Positions 10,419 to 21,460 of a stretch of DNA of 64,000 nt are shown here, piece after piece. Positions within the stretch are counted from its first letter, which is position 1, and every line of letters begins with the position of its first letter. Below the pieces are notes generated by a model. The model searched no databases. It was not told the DNA's origin and was given only the letters and a program-made list of their open reading frames with translations. The stretch is from Roseateles aquatilis (lineage in GTDB: Bacteria > Pseudomonadota > Gammaproteobacteria > Burkholderiales > Burkholderiaceae_C). Position numbers and translations under genes: made by a program. Where the stretch lies: positions 124,001-188,000 of the forward strand of contig NZ_NIOF01000010.1 of the NCBI RefSeq assembly GCF_002205645.1. Reading direction: 5' to 3'.

Positions 10419-10428
<10 letters not shown>
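10030..10428 (+). CDS. hypothetical protein coupled to the holin-like gene
   Basis: The 132-residue, arginine- and alanine-rich protein has a helical N-terminus ([19 protein letters not shown]), a glycine/alanine hydrophobic stretch around 60-75 and a tryptophan-rich segment [17 protein letters not shown]. It begins at ATG 10030, overlapping the preceding stop by one base, so it is translated with the holin-like protein. YqjK-like partners occupy the same place in the ElaB/YqjD group (DUF883, holin-like YqjE, YqjK), and this could be a diverged YqjK. The last ten bases overlap the convergent ygiQ gene. Confidence 0.65.
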
Positions 10429-12977
<2,549 letters not shown>

Positions 12978-13060
12978 GGCGGCGGCTCGGGCGTGGGCAA
13001 CCCTCTATTGTCGCCTCCCCCTGGGATTTCCCTCAGGGGAGACCACATATTTGCAGGGCT

Positions 13061-13828
13061 TTAGCCCGGATTTGACGAGTCCCGAGGCTTGACGGGCGGT
13101 GTGCGGAGCGCTTCTGGGGGGATGTCCTCGTCCTTGCGAGGGGCGTCGCAGAGCGCCTGGCGGCCCAGCGCGCGGCGTTCCGCGTCGGTGATCGGGCCGA
13201 AGCGGTTGGGCACCGGGATGGTCAGGCTGGACAGGTAATGCTCCAGCCGCGCCTGGCCGTCCTTGATCAGGTCGAAGGCCTCGGGGTCCATGATCCAGTG
13301 ATGCAGCAGCCCGCCGATCAGCGCCATCAGGCCGATGGCCGCCTGGTGCGTGTCCAAGTCCTTGGGCATCTGGCCCAGGGTGATCGCCCGCTCGAAGGTG
13401 TCGCGGTTGCGGGCCGTCCACTCGCGGTGCGCGGCGACCTTGCGGCCGTGGATGGAAGCCATCTCGCCGACGAACTCCACCCGCAGGTTGGCGATCTCGA
13501 ACGCCCGCCGCGTGCGGGCGTTGTGTACCGCGCAATGCATGACATTCAACAGGCGCAGGCGCAGGTCCTCGAGCGGCCGGTCCACGGAGGCCGACGGCTC
13601 GGCGTCGAAACCCTCCTCCAGCGGCATGGTGGCCCGCTCCATCATCGCGTTGAAGAGCTGCACCTTGTCCTCGAAGTGCCAGTACACCGCGCCGCGCGTG
13701 ACGCCCGCGGTCTGGGCGATGTCCTGCAGGGAGGTGCGCGACACGCCACGCTCATGGAACAGCATCTCCGCCGCGTCGAGCAGGCGCTCACGGGTCTCCT
13801 GGGCTTCTTGTTTGGTTCGGCGTGCCAT
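13061..13828 (-). CDS. acrR: AcrR/TtgR-type TetR repressor of the RND pump
   Basis: The 255-residue protein has the TetR helix-turn-helix at the N-terminus (DAAEMLFHERGVSRTSLQDI followed by AGVTRGAVYWHFEDK) and the AcrR-type ligand-binding C-terminal domain. It is divergent from the mfp-RND-oprM operon, with a 22-bp palindrome of AcrR type between the two starts. By analogy with AcrR, MexR2 and TtgR systems it should repress the pump and itself until a hydrophobic ligand binds. The C-terminus runs about 40 residues longer than E. coli AcrR and is proline- and charge-rich. Confidence 0.92.
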   Translation of the reverse strand: MARRTKQEAQETRERLLDAAEMLFHERGVSRTSLQDIAQTAGVTRGAVYWHFEDKVQLFNAMMERATMPLEEGFDAEPSASVDRPLEDLRLRLLNVMHCAVHNARTRRAFEIANLRVEFVGEMASIHGRKVAAHREWTARNRDTFERAITLGQMPKDLDTHQAAIGLMALIGGLLHHWIMDPEAFDLIKDGQARLEHYLSSLTIPVPNRFGPITDAERRALGRQALCDAPRKDEDIPPEALRTPPVKPRDSSNPG

Positions 13829-13856
13829 GGGGCTGGATTCTAGAAGAAGTCAATAA

Positions 13857-13878
13857 ACATACATGCACGAATGTATGT
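13857..13878. promoter_or_regulatory. AcrR-type operator palindrome
   Basis: A perfect inverted repeat, ACATACAT-GCACGA-ATGTATGT, lies 28 bases from the repressor start and about 185 bases before the adaptor gene. It closely resembles the published AcrR operator of enterobacteria, which has the same TACAT/ATGTA arms. Position between divergent genes and match to the family make it the likely binding site for the adjacent TetR protein. Confidence 0.85.
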
Positions 13879-14062
13879 ATATACTCTGCGCTTTTCAAGG
13901 CGACCGGCCGCGCCGTGGCCGTTCGCGGGGCGGGGTCGTGTCGATTCGCGACAACGCCGCGCGTCGTTGCGGAGAACCTGTGTATTGCCAGAAGATGCGT
14001 CGCATTGCGCATCTTCGGTTTCTGGATCTGCTTACCCGTACTGCGAGAGGAATCCCATCGTG

Positions 14063-15334
14063 ATGTCTACCCCTCTGTCACAAGAATTGCCGGGGTCGGA
14101 GCGCCCAGGCCTGAAGGCCGGCGCGCGCATGCTGTACCTGCTGCCGCTGCTGGTGTCCCTGGCCGCGGTGCTGACCGCCTGCGGCAAGGACGAGAAGGCG
14201 GCGGCCGGCGCCCACGGCGGCGGCATGCCGCCGGCCAACGTGGGGGTCGTCACGGTGGGTGAGCAGCCGGTGGCGCTGCAGACCGAGCTGCCCGGCCGCG
14301 TCGAGGCGCTGCGCGTCGCGCAGGTCCGCGCCCGGGTCAACGGCGTGGTGCTGAAGCGGCTGTTCACCGAGGGCTCGGAAGTGAAGGCCGGCCAGGCGCT
14401 GTTCCTGATCGACCCCGCGCCGTACCAGGCCGCGCTGGACAGCGCCAACGCCACCGTCGCCAAGGCGCAGGCCAACCTGAACCAGGCCGCGGCGCAGGCC
14501 CAGCGCAACAAGCCGCTGGCCGACGCCAAGGCGATCAGCCAGCAGGAGTACATCACCTCCGTGGCCGCCGCCAAGTCGGCCGAGGCCGACGTCGCCGCCG
14601 CCAAGGCGGCCGCAGTGCAGGCCAAGCTGAGCCTGGACTACGCGCACGTCTACGCGCCCATCTCCGGTCGCATCGGTCGCGCGCTGGTGACCGAGGGCGC
14701 GCTGGTCGGCGCCGCCGACGCGACCCAGCTGGCGCTGATCCAGCAGGTCAGCAGCGTCTACGTCAACTTCACCCAGTCCGCCAACGACGTGCAGGCCATG
14801 CGCCGCGCGCTGGCCGCGGGCCAGTTGCGCAGTGCCGGCGCCAATGCCGCGCAGGTGCAGATCGTCGGCGACGACGGCACCGTCTATGCCCGTCCGGGCA
14901 AGCTGCTGTTCACCGACCTGACGGTCGATCCGACCTCCGGCCAGGTCACGCTGCGCGCCGAGGTGCCCAATCCCGACGGCCTGCTGCTGCCGGGCCAGTA
15001 CGTGCGCGTGCGCGTCGCCCAGGCCGAACTGCCGGCCGCGATGATGCTGCCGCAGCAGGCGGTGACGCGCGGCTCCGCCGGCGACACCGTCCTGGTCGTC
15101 GGCCCGGACAACAAGCCGGCGCCGCGCAAGGTCAAGATCGGCAACGCCGTGGGCAACCAGTGGGTGGTGCTGGACGGTCTCAAGCCCGGCGAGAAAGTCA
15201 TCGCCGACGGCTTCCAGAAGATGTTCGTCCCGGGTGCTCCCGTCAACCCGGTGCCCTTCGCGCCGGCTGGCGGCGCCTCGGGCTCGGCTCCGGCCGCAAG
15301 TGGTGCCGCCGCGTCCGCCGCGGCGGGCCGCTGA
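14063..15334 (+). CDS. acrA: RND efflux periplasmic adaptor (AcrA/MexA type), lipoprotein
   Basis: The 423-residue membrane-fusion protein has a lipoprotein signal, with lipobox LTAC placing the acylated cysteine at residue 40 after the hydrophobic MLYLLPLLVSLAAVL. Then come the split lipoyl domain (GRVEALRVAQVRARVNG), a coiled-coil hairpin with repeated Ala-Gln heptads (about residues 130-205), a beta-barrel and a membrane-proximal domain. It should bridge the inner-membrane pump to the outer-membrane channel. ATG 14063 is preceded by GAGAGGA; the N-region is long, and Met23 is an alternative start. RND genes follow 29 bases later. Confidence 0.94.
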   Translation: MSTPLSQELPGSERPGLKAGARMLYLLPLLVSLAAVLTACGKDEKAAAGAHGGGMPPANVGVVTVGEQPVALQTELPGRVEALRVAQVRARVNGVVLKRLFTEGSEVKAGQALFLIDPAPYQAALDSANATVAKAQANLNQAAAQAQRNKPLADAKAISQQEYITSVAAAKSAEADVAAAKAAAVQAKLSLDYAHVYAPISGRIGRALVTEGALVGAADATQLALIQQVSSVYVNFTQSANDVQAMRRALAAGQLRSAGANAAQVQIVGDDGTVYARPGKLLFTDLTVDPTSGQVTLRAEVPNPDGLLLPGQYVRVRVAQAELPAAMMLPQQAVTRGSAGDTVLVVGPDNKPAPRKVKIGNAVGNQWVVLDGLKPGEKVIADGFQKMFVPGAPVNPVPFAPAGGASGSAPAASGAAASAAAGR

Positions 15335-15363
15335 GCGCCTGACGCTCGGGAAGGAACCAAGAC

Positions 15364-18300
15364 ATGGCTCGTTTTTTCATTGATCGCCCCATCTTCGCGT
15401 GGGTGATCGCCTTGTTCATCCTGGTCTTCGGTGGGGTGGCCGTCACCCAGCTGCCGGTGGCCCAGTACCCGACCGTGGCGCCGCCTTCGCTGGTGATCTC
15501 GGTGGCGTATCCGGGCGCCTCGGCCAAGACGCTGGACGAAGCGGTCGTCTCCGTCATCGAGCAGGAGCTCAACGGCGCACCCGGCCTGGCCTACATGGAA
15601 TCGATCAGCCAGGCCAACGGCACCGGCTCGATCACGGTGACCTTCGAATCGGGCACCAACATCGACCTGGCGCAGGTCGAGATCCAGAACCGCCTCTCGC
15701 GCGCCTCGCCGCGCCTGCCGGCGGCGGTCACGCAGCAGGGCGTGCGCGTCGACAAGTCACGCTCCAACTTCCTGCTGTTCGTGACGATGGCGTCCAGGGA
15801 CGGCTCGATGGACCCGATCGCGCTGGGCGATTACGCCGCGCGCAACGTCGTGCCCGAGATCCAGCGGATCGCCGGCGTCGGTCAGGCGCAGCTGTTCGGC
15901 TCCGAGCGCGCGATGCGCATCTGGCTGGATCCGGCCAAGATGCAGTCGTTCAACCTCAGCCCGGCTGAAGTGAACGCCGCCGTCTCGGCGCAGAACGCGC
16001 TGGTGCCGGCGGGCGTGCTGGGCGACCGCCCGAACACCACCGACCAGACCATGTCCGCGACCATCGTGGTCAAGGGCCAGTTGGAGAACAAGGACCAGTT
16101 CGAGAACATCGTCCTGCGTGCCAATACCGACGGCTCCACGGTCCGCCTGAAGGACGTCGCCCGGATCGAGCTGGGCGGCCAGAGCTACAGCACCTATACC
16201 CGCTTGAACGGCAAGCCGTCCACCGGCATCGGCGTGCAGCTCTCGCCCACCGGCAACGCGCTGGGCACGGCGACCGCGGTCAAGGCCCGCATGGAGGAAC
16301 TGAAGAAGTACTTCCCGGCCGGCGTCGATTACGTGATCCCGTACGACTCGTCGAAGTTCGTAAAGATCTCGATCTCGCAGGTCGTCGAGACCCTGGTCGA
16401 GGCCGTCATCCTGGTGTTCCTGGTGATGTTCCTGTTCCTGCAGGACTGGCGCTACACGCTGATCCCGACGCTGGTGGTGCCGGTGGCGCTGCTGGGCACC
16501 TTCGGCGTGATGCTGGCGATGGGCTTCTCGATCAACGTGCTGACGCTGTTCGGCATGGTGCTGGCGATCGGCATCCTGGTCGACGACGCGATCGTCGTCG
16601 TCGAGAACGTCGAGCGCATCATGAGCGAGGAGGGCCTGAGCCCCCGCGAGGCGACCAAGAAGGCGATGGGCCAGATCTCCGGCGCCATCATCGGCATCAC
16701 GACGGTGCTGATCGCGGTGTTCATCCCGATGGCGTTCTTCTCCGGCTCGGTGGGCAACATCTATCGCCAGTTCTCGCTGGCGATGGTGGCGTCGATGGCG
16801 TTGTCGGCGCTGATGGCGCTGTCCCTGACGCCGGCGCTGTGCGCGACGCTGCTCAAGCCGGTGGACGCCGGTCACCACCACGAGAAGCGCGGCTTCTTCG
16901 GCTGGTTCAACCGCGGCTTCTCGCGCACCGCCAAGGGCTACGAGGGCTGGGTGGCCAAGCTGCTCAAGCGCAGCGGCGGCATGATGATCGCCTTCGTGGC
17001 GGTCGTCGCGGTGGTGGGCTGGCTGTACGTGCGCATGCCGACGTCGTTCCTGCCCAATGAAGACCAGGGCTACCTGATCGTCAACGTCCAGCTGCCGCCG
17101 GGCGCCACGTCCAACCGGACCGAGGCCGCCGTCGCCGCCGTCGAGCAGTTCCTGCACAAGCAGCCGGAAGTGGCCGACACCATCGGCGTGATCGGCTTCT
17201 CGTTCTCGGGCCAGGGCCAGAACGCCGCGCTGGTGTTCGTGCCGCTGAAGTCGTGGGACGAGCGCAAGGGCGCCGAGCACAGCGCGCAGGCGCTGGCCGG
17301 CCGGGTGATGGGCGCGATGATGGTGGGCGTGCGGGACGCGTTCATCTTCCCGCTGTCGCCCCCGCCCATCCCCGAGCTGGGCACGGCGACCGGCTTCGCG
17401 CTGCGCCTGCAGGACCGCGGCGGCCTCGGCCACGAGGCGCTGCTGAACGCCCGCAACCAGCTGATGGGCATGGCGCAGAAGAGCAAGATCATCACCGGCA
17501 TGCGTCCGGACGGTCTGGAAGACGCGCCGCAACTGCAGGTCGACATCGACCGCGACAAGGCGCAGGCGCTGGGCGTCAGCTACGACACGATCGGGCGCAC
17601 GCTGGGCATCCAGCTGGGCTCGTCGTACGTCAACGACTTCCCGAGCGCTGGCCGCATGCAGCGTGTCGTGATCCAGGCCGACGCGCCCAAGCGCATGACG
17701 CCGGAGGACGTGCTGGCGATCAACGTCACGAACGCCTCGGGCACCAACGTGCCGCTGTCCGCCTTCGCGTCCAGCCGCTGGATCACCGGCCAGATGCAGG
17801 CCACCCGCTACAACGGCTATCCGGCGATGCGCCTGGCCGGCGACGCGGCGCCCGGCGCCTCGACGGGCCAGGCGATGAAGGAGCTCGAGGGCATGATCTC
17901 GCAACTCCCGCCCGGCATCGGTTTCGAGTGGACCGGCCTGTCGCGTGAAGAGCAGCTGTCGGGCTCGCAGGCGACCATCCTGCTGGCGTTCTCGCTGCTG
18001 GCGGTGTTCCTGTGCCTGGCGGCGCTGTACGAGAGCTGGTCCATCCCGCTGTCGGTGATGCTGGTGGTGCCGCTGGGCCTGCTGGGCGCGCTGGCCGGGG
18101 CGACGCTGCGCGGCATGCCCAACGACGTGTACTTCAAGGTCGGCCTGATCACCATCATCGGCCTGTCGGCGAAGAACGCGATCCTGATCATCGAGTTCGC
18201 CAAGGACCTGCAGGCGCAGGGCAAGGGGCTGGTCGAGGCGATCCTGGAGGCGGCGCACCTGCGCTTCCGTCCGATCATCATGACCTCGCTGGCCTTCATC

Positions 18301-18540
18301 CTGGGCGTGACGCCGCTGTTCTTCGCGAACGGCGCGGGCTCGGCCAGCCAGCGCGCGATCGGTACCGGCGTGCTGTCCGGCATGGTCACGGCGACCCTGC
18401 TGGCGGTGGTCTTCGTGCCGGTGTTCTTCCTGGTGGTGCGCCGCTTCTTCAAGGGCAGCGAGCGCCAGCGCAAGATGTACACGCACGAACTCGACGGCCC
18501 GGACGCGAGCACCGCGGCCAAGAACGTCGACGGAGTCTGA
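15364..18540 (+). CDS. acrB: RND multidrug efflux pump (AcrB/MexB, HAE-1 family)
   Basis: The protein is 1058 residues, the usual length. It begins MARFFIDRPIFAWVIALFI, typical of HAE-1 pumps. The proton-relay aspartates are seen in GILVDDAIVVVENVE in the fourth membrane helix, and the conserved lysine in the tenth helix region is in GLSAKNAILIIEFAK. Two large periplasmic loops carry the porter and docking domains. It is the inner-membrane proton antiporter of the tripartite system, and substrates are probably hydrophobic drugs or plant and aromatic compounds, as inferred from the family. GGGAAGGA precedes the ATG. The C-terminal tail is slightly extended. Confidence 0.96.
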   Translation: MARFFIDRPIFAWVIALFILVFGGVAVTQLPVAQYPTVAPPSLVISVAYPGASAKTLDEAVVSVIEQELNGAPGLAYMESISQANGTGSITVTFESGTNIDLAQVEIQNRLSRASPRLPAAVTQQGVRVDKSRSNFLLFVTMASRDGSMDPIALGDYAARNVVPEIQRIAGVGQAQLFGSERAMRIWLDPAKMQSFNLSPAEVNAAVSAQNALVPAGVLGDRPNTTDQTMSATIVVKGQLENKDQFENIVLRANTDGSTVRLKDVARIELGGQSYSTYTRLNGKPSTGIGVQLSPTGNALGTATAVKARMEELKKYFPAGVDYVIPYDSSKFVKISISQVVETLVEAVILVFLVMFLFLQDWRYTLIPTLVVPVALLGTFGVMLAMGFSINVLTLFGMVLAIGILVDDAIVVVENVERIMSEEGLSPREATKKAMGQISGAIIGITTVLIAVFIPMAFFSGSVGNIYRQFSLAMVASMALSALMALSLTPALCATLLKPVDAGHHHEKRGFFGWFNRGFSRTAKGYEGWVAKLLKRSGGMMIAFVAVVAVVGWLYVRMPTSFLPNEDQGYLIVNVQLPPGATSNRTEAAVAAVEQFLHKQPEVADTIGVIGFSFSGQGQNAALVFVPLKSWDERKGAEHSAQALAGRVMGAMMVGVRDAFIFPLSPPPIPELGTATGFALRLQDRGGLGHEALLNARNQLMGMAQKSKIITGMRPDGLEDAPQLQVDIDRDKAQALGVSYDTIGRTLGIQLGSSYVNDFPSAGRMQRVVIQADAPKRMTPEDVLAINVTNASGTNVPLSAFASSRWITGQMQATRYNGYPAMRLAGDAAPGASTGQAMKELEGMISQLPPGIGFEWTGLSREEQLSGSQATILLAFSLLAVFLCLAALYESWSIPLSVMLVVPLGLLGALAGATLRGMPNDVYFKVGLITIIGLSAKNAILIIEFAKDLQAQGKGLVEAILEAAHLRFRPIIMTSLAFILGVTPLFFANGAGSASQRAIGTGVLSGMVTATLLAVVFVPVFFLVVRRFFKGSERQRKMYTHELDGPDASTAAKNVDGV

Positions 18541-18542
18541 AC

Positions 18543-19958
18543 ATGATGAAAAGAAAACTCTCCCTGCTGGGCGCCGCGGCGGCGGCCGTGGTGCTGCTCG
18601 CGGGCTGCGTGAACCTCGCGCCCGAGCACCAGCGTCCCGAGGCGCCGGTGGCGGCGCAGTGGCCGCAAGGCCCGGGCGCCGAGGCGGCCGACGCCCAGGT
18701 TGCGACCGAGCTGCAATGGCAGCAGTTCTTCCGCGACGAGCGGCTCAAGCAGCTGATCGACCTCGCGCTGAAGAACAACCGCGACCTGCGCATGGCGCTG
18801 CTGAACGTCGACGTGGCGCGCGCCCAGGCGGGCGTCGCGGCGGCCAGCCGCTGGCCCACGGTCAACCTGGGCCTGTCCGGCCAGCGCGGCCCGCAGGCGA
18901 CGGCCAACGGCGGCAACCAGATCGTCAGCGTCTACCAGGCCGGCCTGCAGATCACGTCGTATGAGCTGGACCTGTTCAGCCGCGTGAAGAACAGCAGCGC
19001 CGCGGCCTTCGCCACCTACATGGCGCAGGGCGAGGCGGCGCGGTCGGCGCAGATCAGCCTGGTGGCCGGCGTCGCGTCGGCTTACCTGGCGGTGCAGGCC
19101 GACGAGGAACTGCTGGCGCTGACCCGCCAGACGCTGGCTACGCGCGAGGACAGCCTCAAGCTGATGCAGCTGAAGTTCGACAACGGCGCCGCGTCCAACC
19201 TCGACCTGAGCACCGCCAAGTCGTCCTACGAATCGGCCCGCGCCACGCTGGCGCAAGCCGAGCGCACGCGCCAGCAGGACCTGAACTCGCTGACGCTGCT
19301 GGTGGGCCAGCGCCTGCCGGACACGCTGCCGGCGGCGCAGCCGCTGAGCGCGCAGACCATGGGTGCGCTGCTGGCCGGCATGCCGTCGGAGGTGCTGGTG
19401 CGCCGTCCCGACGTGCGTCAGGCCGAGCAGCAACTGGTGGCCTCCGAGGCCAACATCGGCGTCGCCCGCGCGGCTTACTTCCCGAGCATCACGCTGACGA
19501 CCAGCGTGGGCACGGCCAGCAGCGCGCTGTCCGACCTGTTCAGCCAGAGCGCCTGGAGCATCGCCGGGTCCGCGCTGATGCCGATCTTCGACGCCGGCCG
19601 CGTGCGCAACAACGTGGAGGCCGCTCGCGCCAACCGCGAGATCGCGATCGCGCAGTACGAGAAGGTCGTGCAGACGGCGTTCAAGGAGGTCTCGGACGCG
19701 CTGGCCGGTCGCGCCACGCTGGACGAGCAACTGCGCGCCCAGGATGCGCAGGCCGCCGCCGAGGCGACCCGTCTGCAACTGGTGGATCTGAGCTACCGCA
19801 ATGGTGCGGCGTCGACGCTGGACCTGCTCGACGCGCAGCGTTCCAGCTTCGCCGCGCAGCAGCTCGCGCTGCAGGTGCGCCTGGCGCAACTGCAGAACCA
19901 GGTGCAGCTCTACAAGGTGCTGGGCGGGGGCCTGGACGCGTCGCGTCAGCCGTCCTGA
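18543..19958 (+). CDS. oprM: outer-membrane efflux channel (OprM/NodT family) lipoprotein
   Basis: The 471-residue protein has a lipoprotein signal with lipobox LLAGC (Cys22). It carries two TolC-type repeats, each a long helical segment plus beta strands; typical stretches are LDLSTAKSSYESARATLAQA and RRPDVRQAEQQLVASEANIG. It begins two bases after the pump stop codon, so the three pump genes are translated together. Length is normal for OprM. It forms the exit duct for the adaptor and RND pump encoded upstream. Confidence 0.95.
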   Translation: MMKRKLSLLGAAAAAVVLLAGCVNLAPEHQRPEAPVAAQWPQGPGAEAADAQVATELQWQQFFRDERLKQLIDLALKNNRDLRMALLNVDVARAQAGVAAASRWPTVNLGLSGQRGPQATANGGNQIVSVYQAGLQITSYELDLFSRVKNSSAAAFATYMAQGEAARSAQISLVAGVASAYLAVQADEELLALTRQTLATREDSLKLMQLKFDNGAASNLDLSTAKSSYESARATLAQAERTRQQDLNSLTLLVGQRLPDTLPAAQPLSAQTMGALLAGMPSEVLVRRPDVRQAEQQLVASEANIGVARAAYFPSITLTTSVGTASSALSDLFSQSAWSIAGSALMPIFDAGRVRNNVEAARANREIAIAQYEKVVQTAFKEVSDALAGRATLDEQLRAQDAQAAAEATRLQLVDLSYRNGAASTLDLLDAQRSSFAAQQLALQVRLAQLQNQVQLYKVLGGGLDASRQPS

Positions 19959-20001
19959 TCCCGCATCGGCGCGGGCCATCGGCCCGCTCGCCCGCGCCCC
20001 G

Positions 20002-20037
20002 AGGCGTCGGTCCGCGACAAGCGGCCGGCGCCTTTTT
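20002..20037 (+). terminator. rho-independent terminator of the efflux operon
   Basis: A GC-rich hairpin (AGGCGTCGGTCCGC, loop GACAA, GCGGCCGGCGCCT with one bulge) is followed directly by TTTTT. It lies 44 bases after the oprM stop codon, where the operon should end. Confidence 0.75.
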
Positions 20038-20326
20038 CATGCGCGCGACGTGGCCCGATCAGGGGGCTGGTGCATCGCTCGATGCGTCGACGCGGCCCGT
20101 GAAGTTCGCATCGAGGGTCAGGTGTTGCCTGGACGCCAAACGGTCCCGCGAAAGGGGCGGATCAGTGGCGAGGTCCTCTGGAACGGTGCGGTTTTCAGAA
20201 GTGAACTTCGCGTCATTTTTGCGAGTCCTTTGACTTGCCTCATGCATGGAGGCGATCACTGCAGACGAATGAGCGAGGGCTCCGCATGATCCGTTCCCTC
20301 CCATTGACTGCGTTGAGGTCCTGACC
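20038..20326. other. intergenic region before the sce7725-type gene
   Basis: The stretch of about 290 bases holds no supportable gene. It contains the short inverted repeat GCATCG-CT-CGATGC (around 20071-20084) and two similar segments, GTGAAGTTCGCATC (about 20099) and GTGAACTTCGCGTC (about 20201). The sequence is less GC-rich than the flanks and probably holds the promoter of the following gene, but no clear -35/-10 pair could be chosen. Confidence 0.4.
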
Positions 20327-21388
20327 ATGTATTTCCCATATCTCCACGGCAAACAGAAGGAGGTGCTGGCCCTGCGGCACCTGGCGCCGACGCTGGGCCC
20401 GGAGGGGCAGGTGCAGCCGATCGTCGAGCCGGTGCGGCAGGCGGTGACGTCGCTGCGGCACACGCTCGAAGCCTGCGAGGCGCATCGGCAGCAGGTCTGG
20501 CTGGTGGTCAATCCGCTGCGGCAGGACTTCGAGCATCTGCCGCCGTTGCAGGCGTTGGACTGGGGGCGCAATCTGTTCACCTCGTTGCCGCAGCGGCAGT
20601 GGATCCATCCCACCTTGATGCTGGGGCCGGCGCTGACGCCGGAGGTGGTGCGGCGCTTCGTGCATATCTTCGGCACGCGGCCGGTGGGCGTGGTGGTGGG
20701 CAGCGACGCGCCGCCGCTGGCGGACGTGATGGCGCTGCTGGCCCGCGTGCCGGTGCGGCGTGTGTTCTTCAAGGACTCCGCGCCGGCGCCGCTGGCGCGC
20801 GCCGCGGCCGGCGACGCCGGGTGCGTCTGGATCGAGGAACGGCGGCTGCCGGAAGCGCAGCAACTGCGCACGCAGGAGCGGCATTTCTTTTCCGACCGGC
20901 ATCTGGGGTTCGGTGCCAACGGCGAGGTCGGGTTCTCGGACTACACGACGTTGCCGTCGCGGCCCGATGTGCCGGAGCTGTCGTCGCGGACGGTGTCCTT
21001 CCGCCTGAGCTACCTCCATCGCGACCGGCCCGAGCCGGGCGCGGTGTGGATCGAGCATTTCATGGGCGGTCGGTTCGCCTCCGACGAGCGAGGGGCCGAC
21101 GCGCGCTTCCAGCACGCGTTGCAGTCGTTCCGCAAGGCGCTCGATCGCCGCGATTCGTGCTTCGGTCCGACCGAGGCGGTGCGGCGCTACCTCAGCAGCA
21201 TGATCGACCGCACGCCGCCGTCACGCGCGCTCAGCAAGCAGTGGGAGGTGATGCACCACCTGGAGCTGATGAGCGGCGTGCTGGCGGGGCGCTTCCCCAC
21301 GGCGTTCCCGGCGCTGGTGCCCGCCGCGCTGCTGGCGCGCAGCGCGCAGGCGCAGGTGGAGGCCGTGGTCGCGCCTCAAGGCGACTAG
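20327..21388 (+). CDS. sce7725 family protein (beta-family-like), orphan
   Basis: The 353-residue protein begins MYFPYLHGKQKEVLALRHLA, the recognisable opening of sce7725 proteins. It also has the repeated pattern of that group: an early QPIVEPVR segment and a middle region of alternating strands and helices such as FGTRPVGVVVGSDAPPLADV. The group is related in layout to the phage T4 beta protein family and is usually found next to an sce7726 protein in accessory islands; its function is not established. No sce7726 partner is visible here: the upstream gene is oprM and the downstream one is an oxidoreductase on the other strand. Base composition resembles the host. GAGG precedes the ATG at 20327. 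Confidence 0.75.
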   Translation: MYFPYLHGKQKEVLALRHLAPTLGPEGQVQPIVEPVRQAVTSLRHTLEACEAHRQQVWLVVNPLRQDFEHLPPLQALDWGRNLFTSLPQRQWIHPTLMLGPALTPEVVRRFVHIFGTRPVGVVVGSDAPPLADVMALLARVPVRRVFFKDSAPAPLARAAAGDAGCVWIEERRLPEAQQLRTQERHFFSDRHLGFGANGEVGFSDYTTLPSRPDVPELSSRTVSFRLSYLHRDRPEPGAVWIEHFMGGRFASDERGADARFQHALQSFRKALDRRDSCFGPTEAVRRYLSSMIDRTPPSRALSKQWEVMHHLELMSGVLAGRFPTAFPALVPAALLARSAQAQVEAVVAPQGD

Positions 21389-21460
21389 GAGCGGATGCTT
21401 GTGGTAGTCCGGTGATGCGGCGAGTGGCGATGCGGTGCGGTGCCGCGCCGCGCTCGCAGT

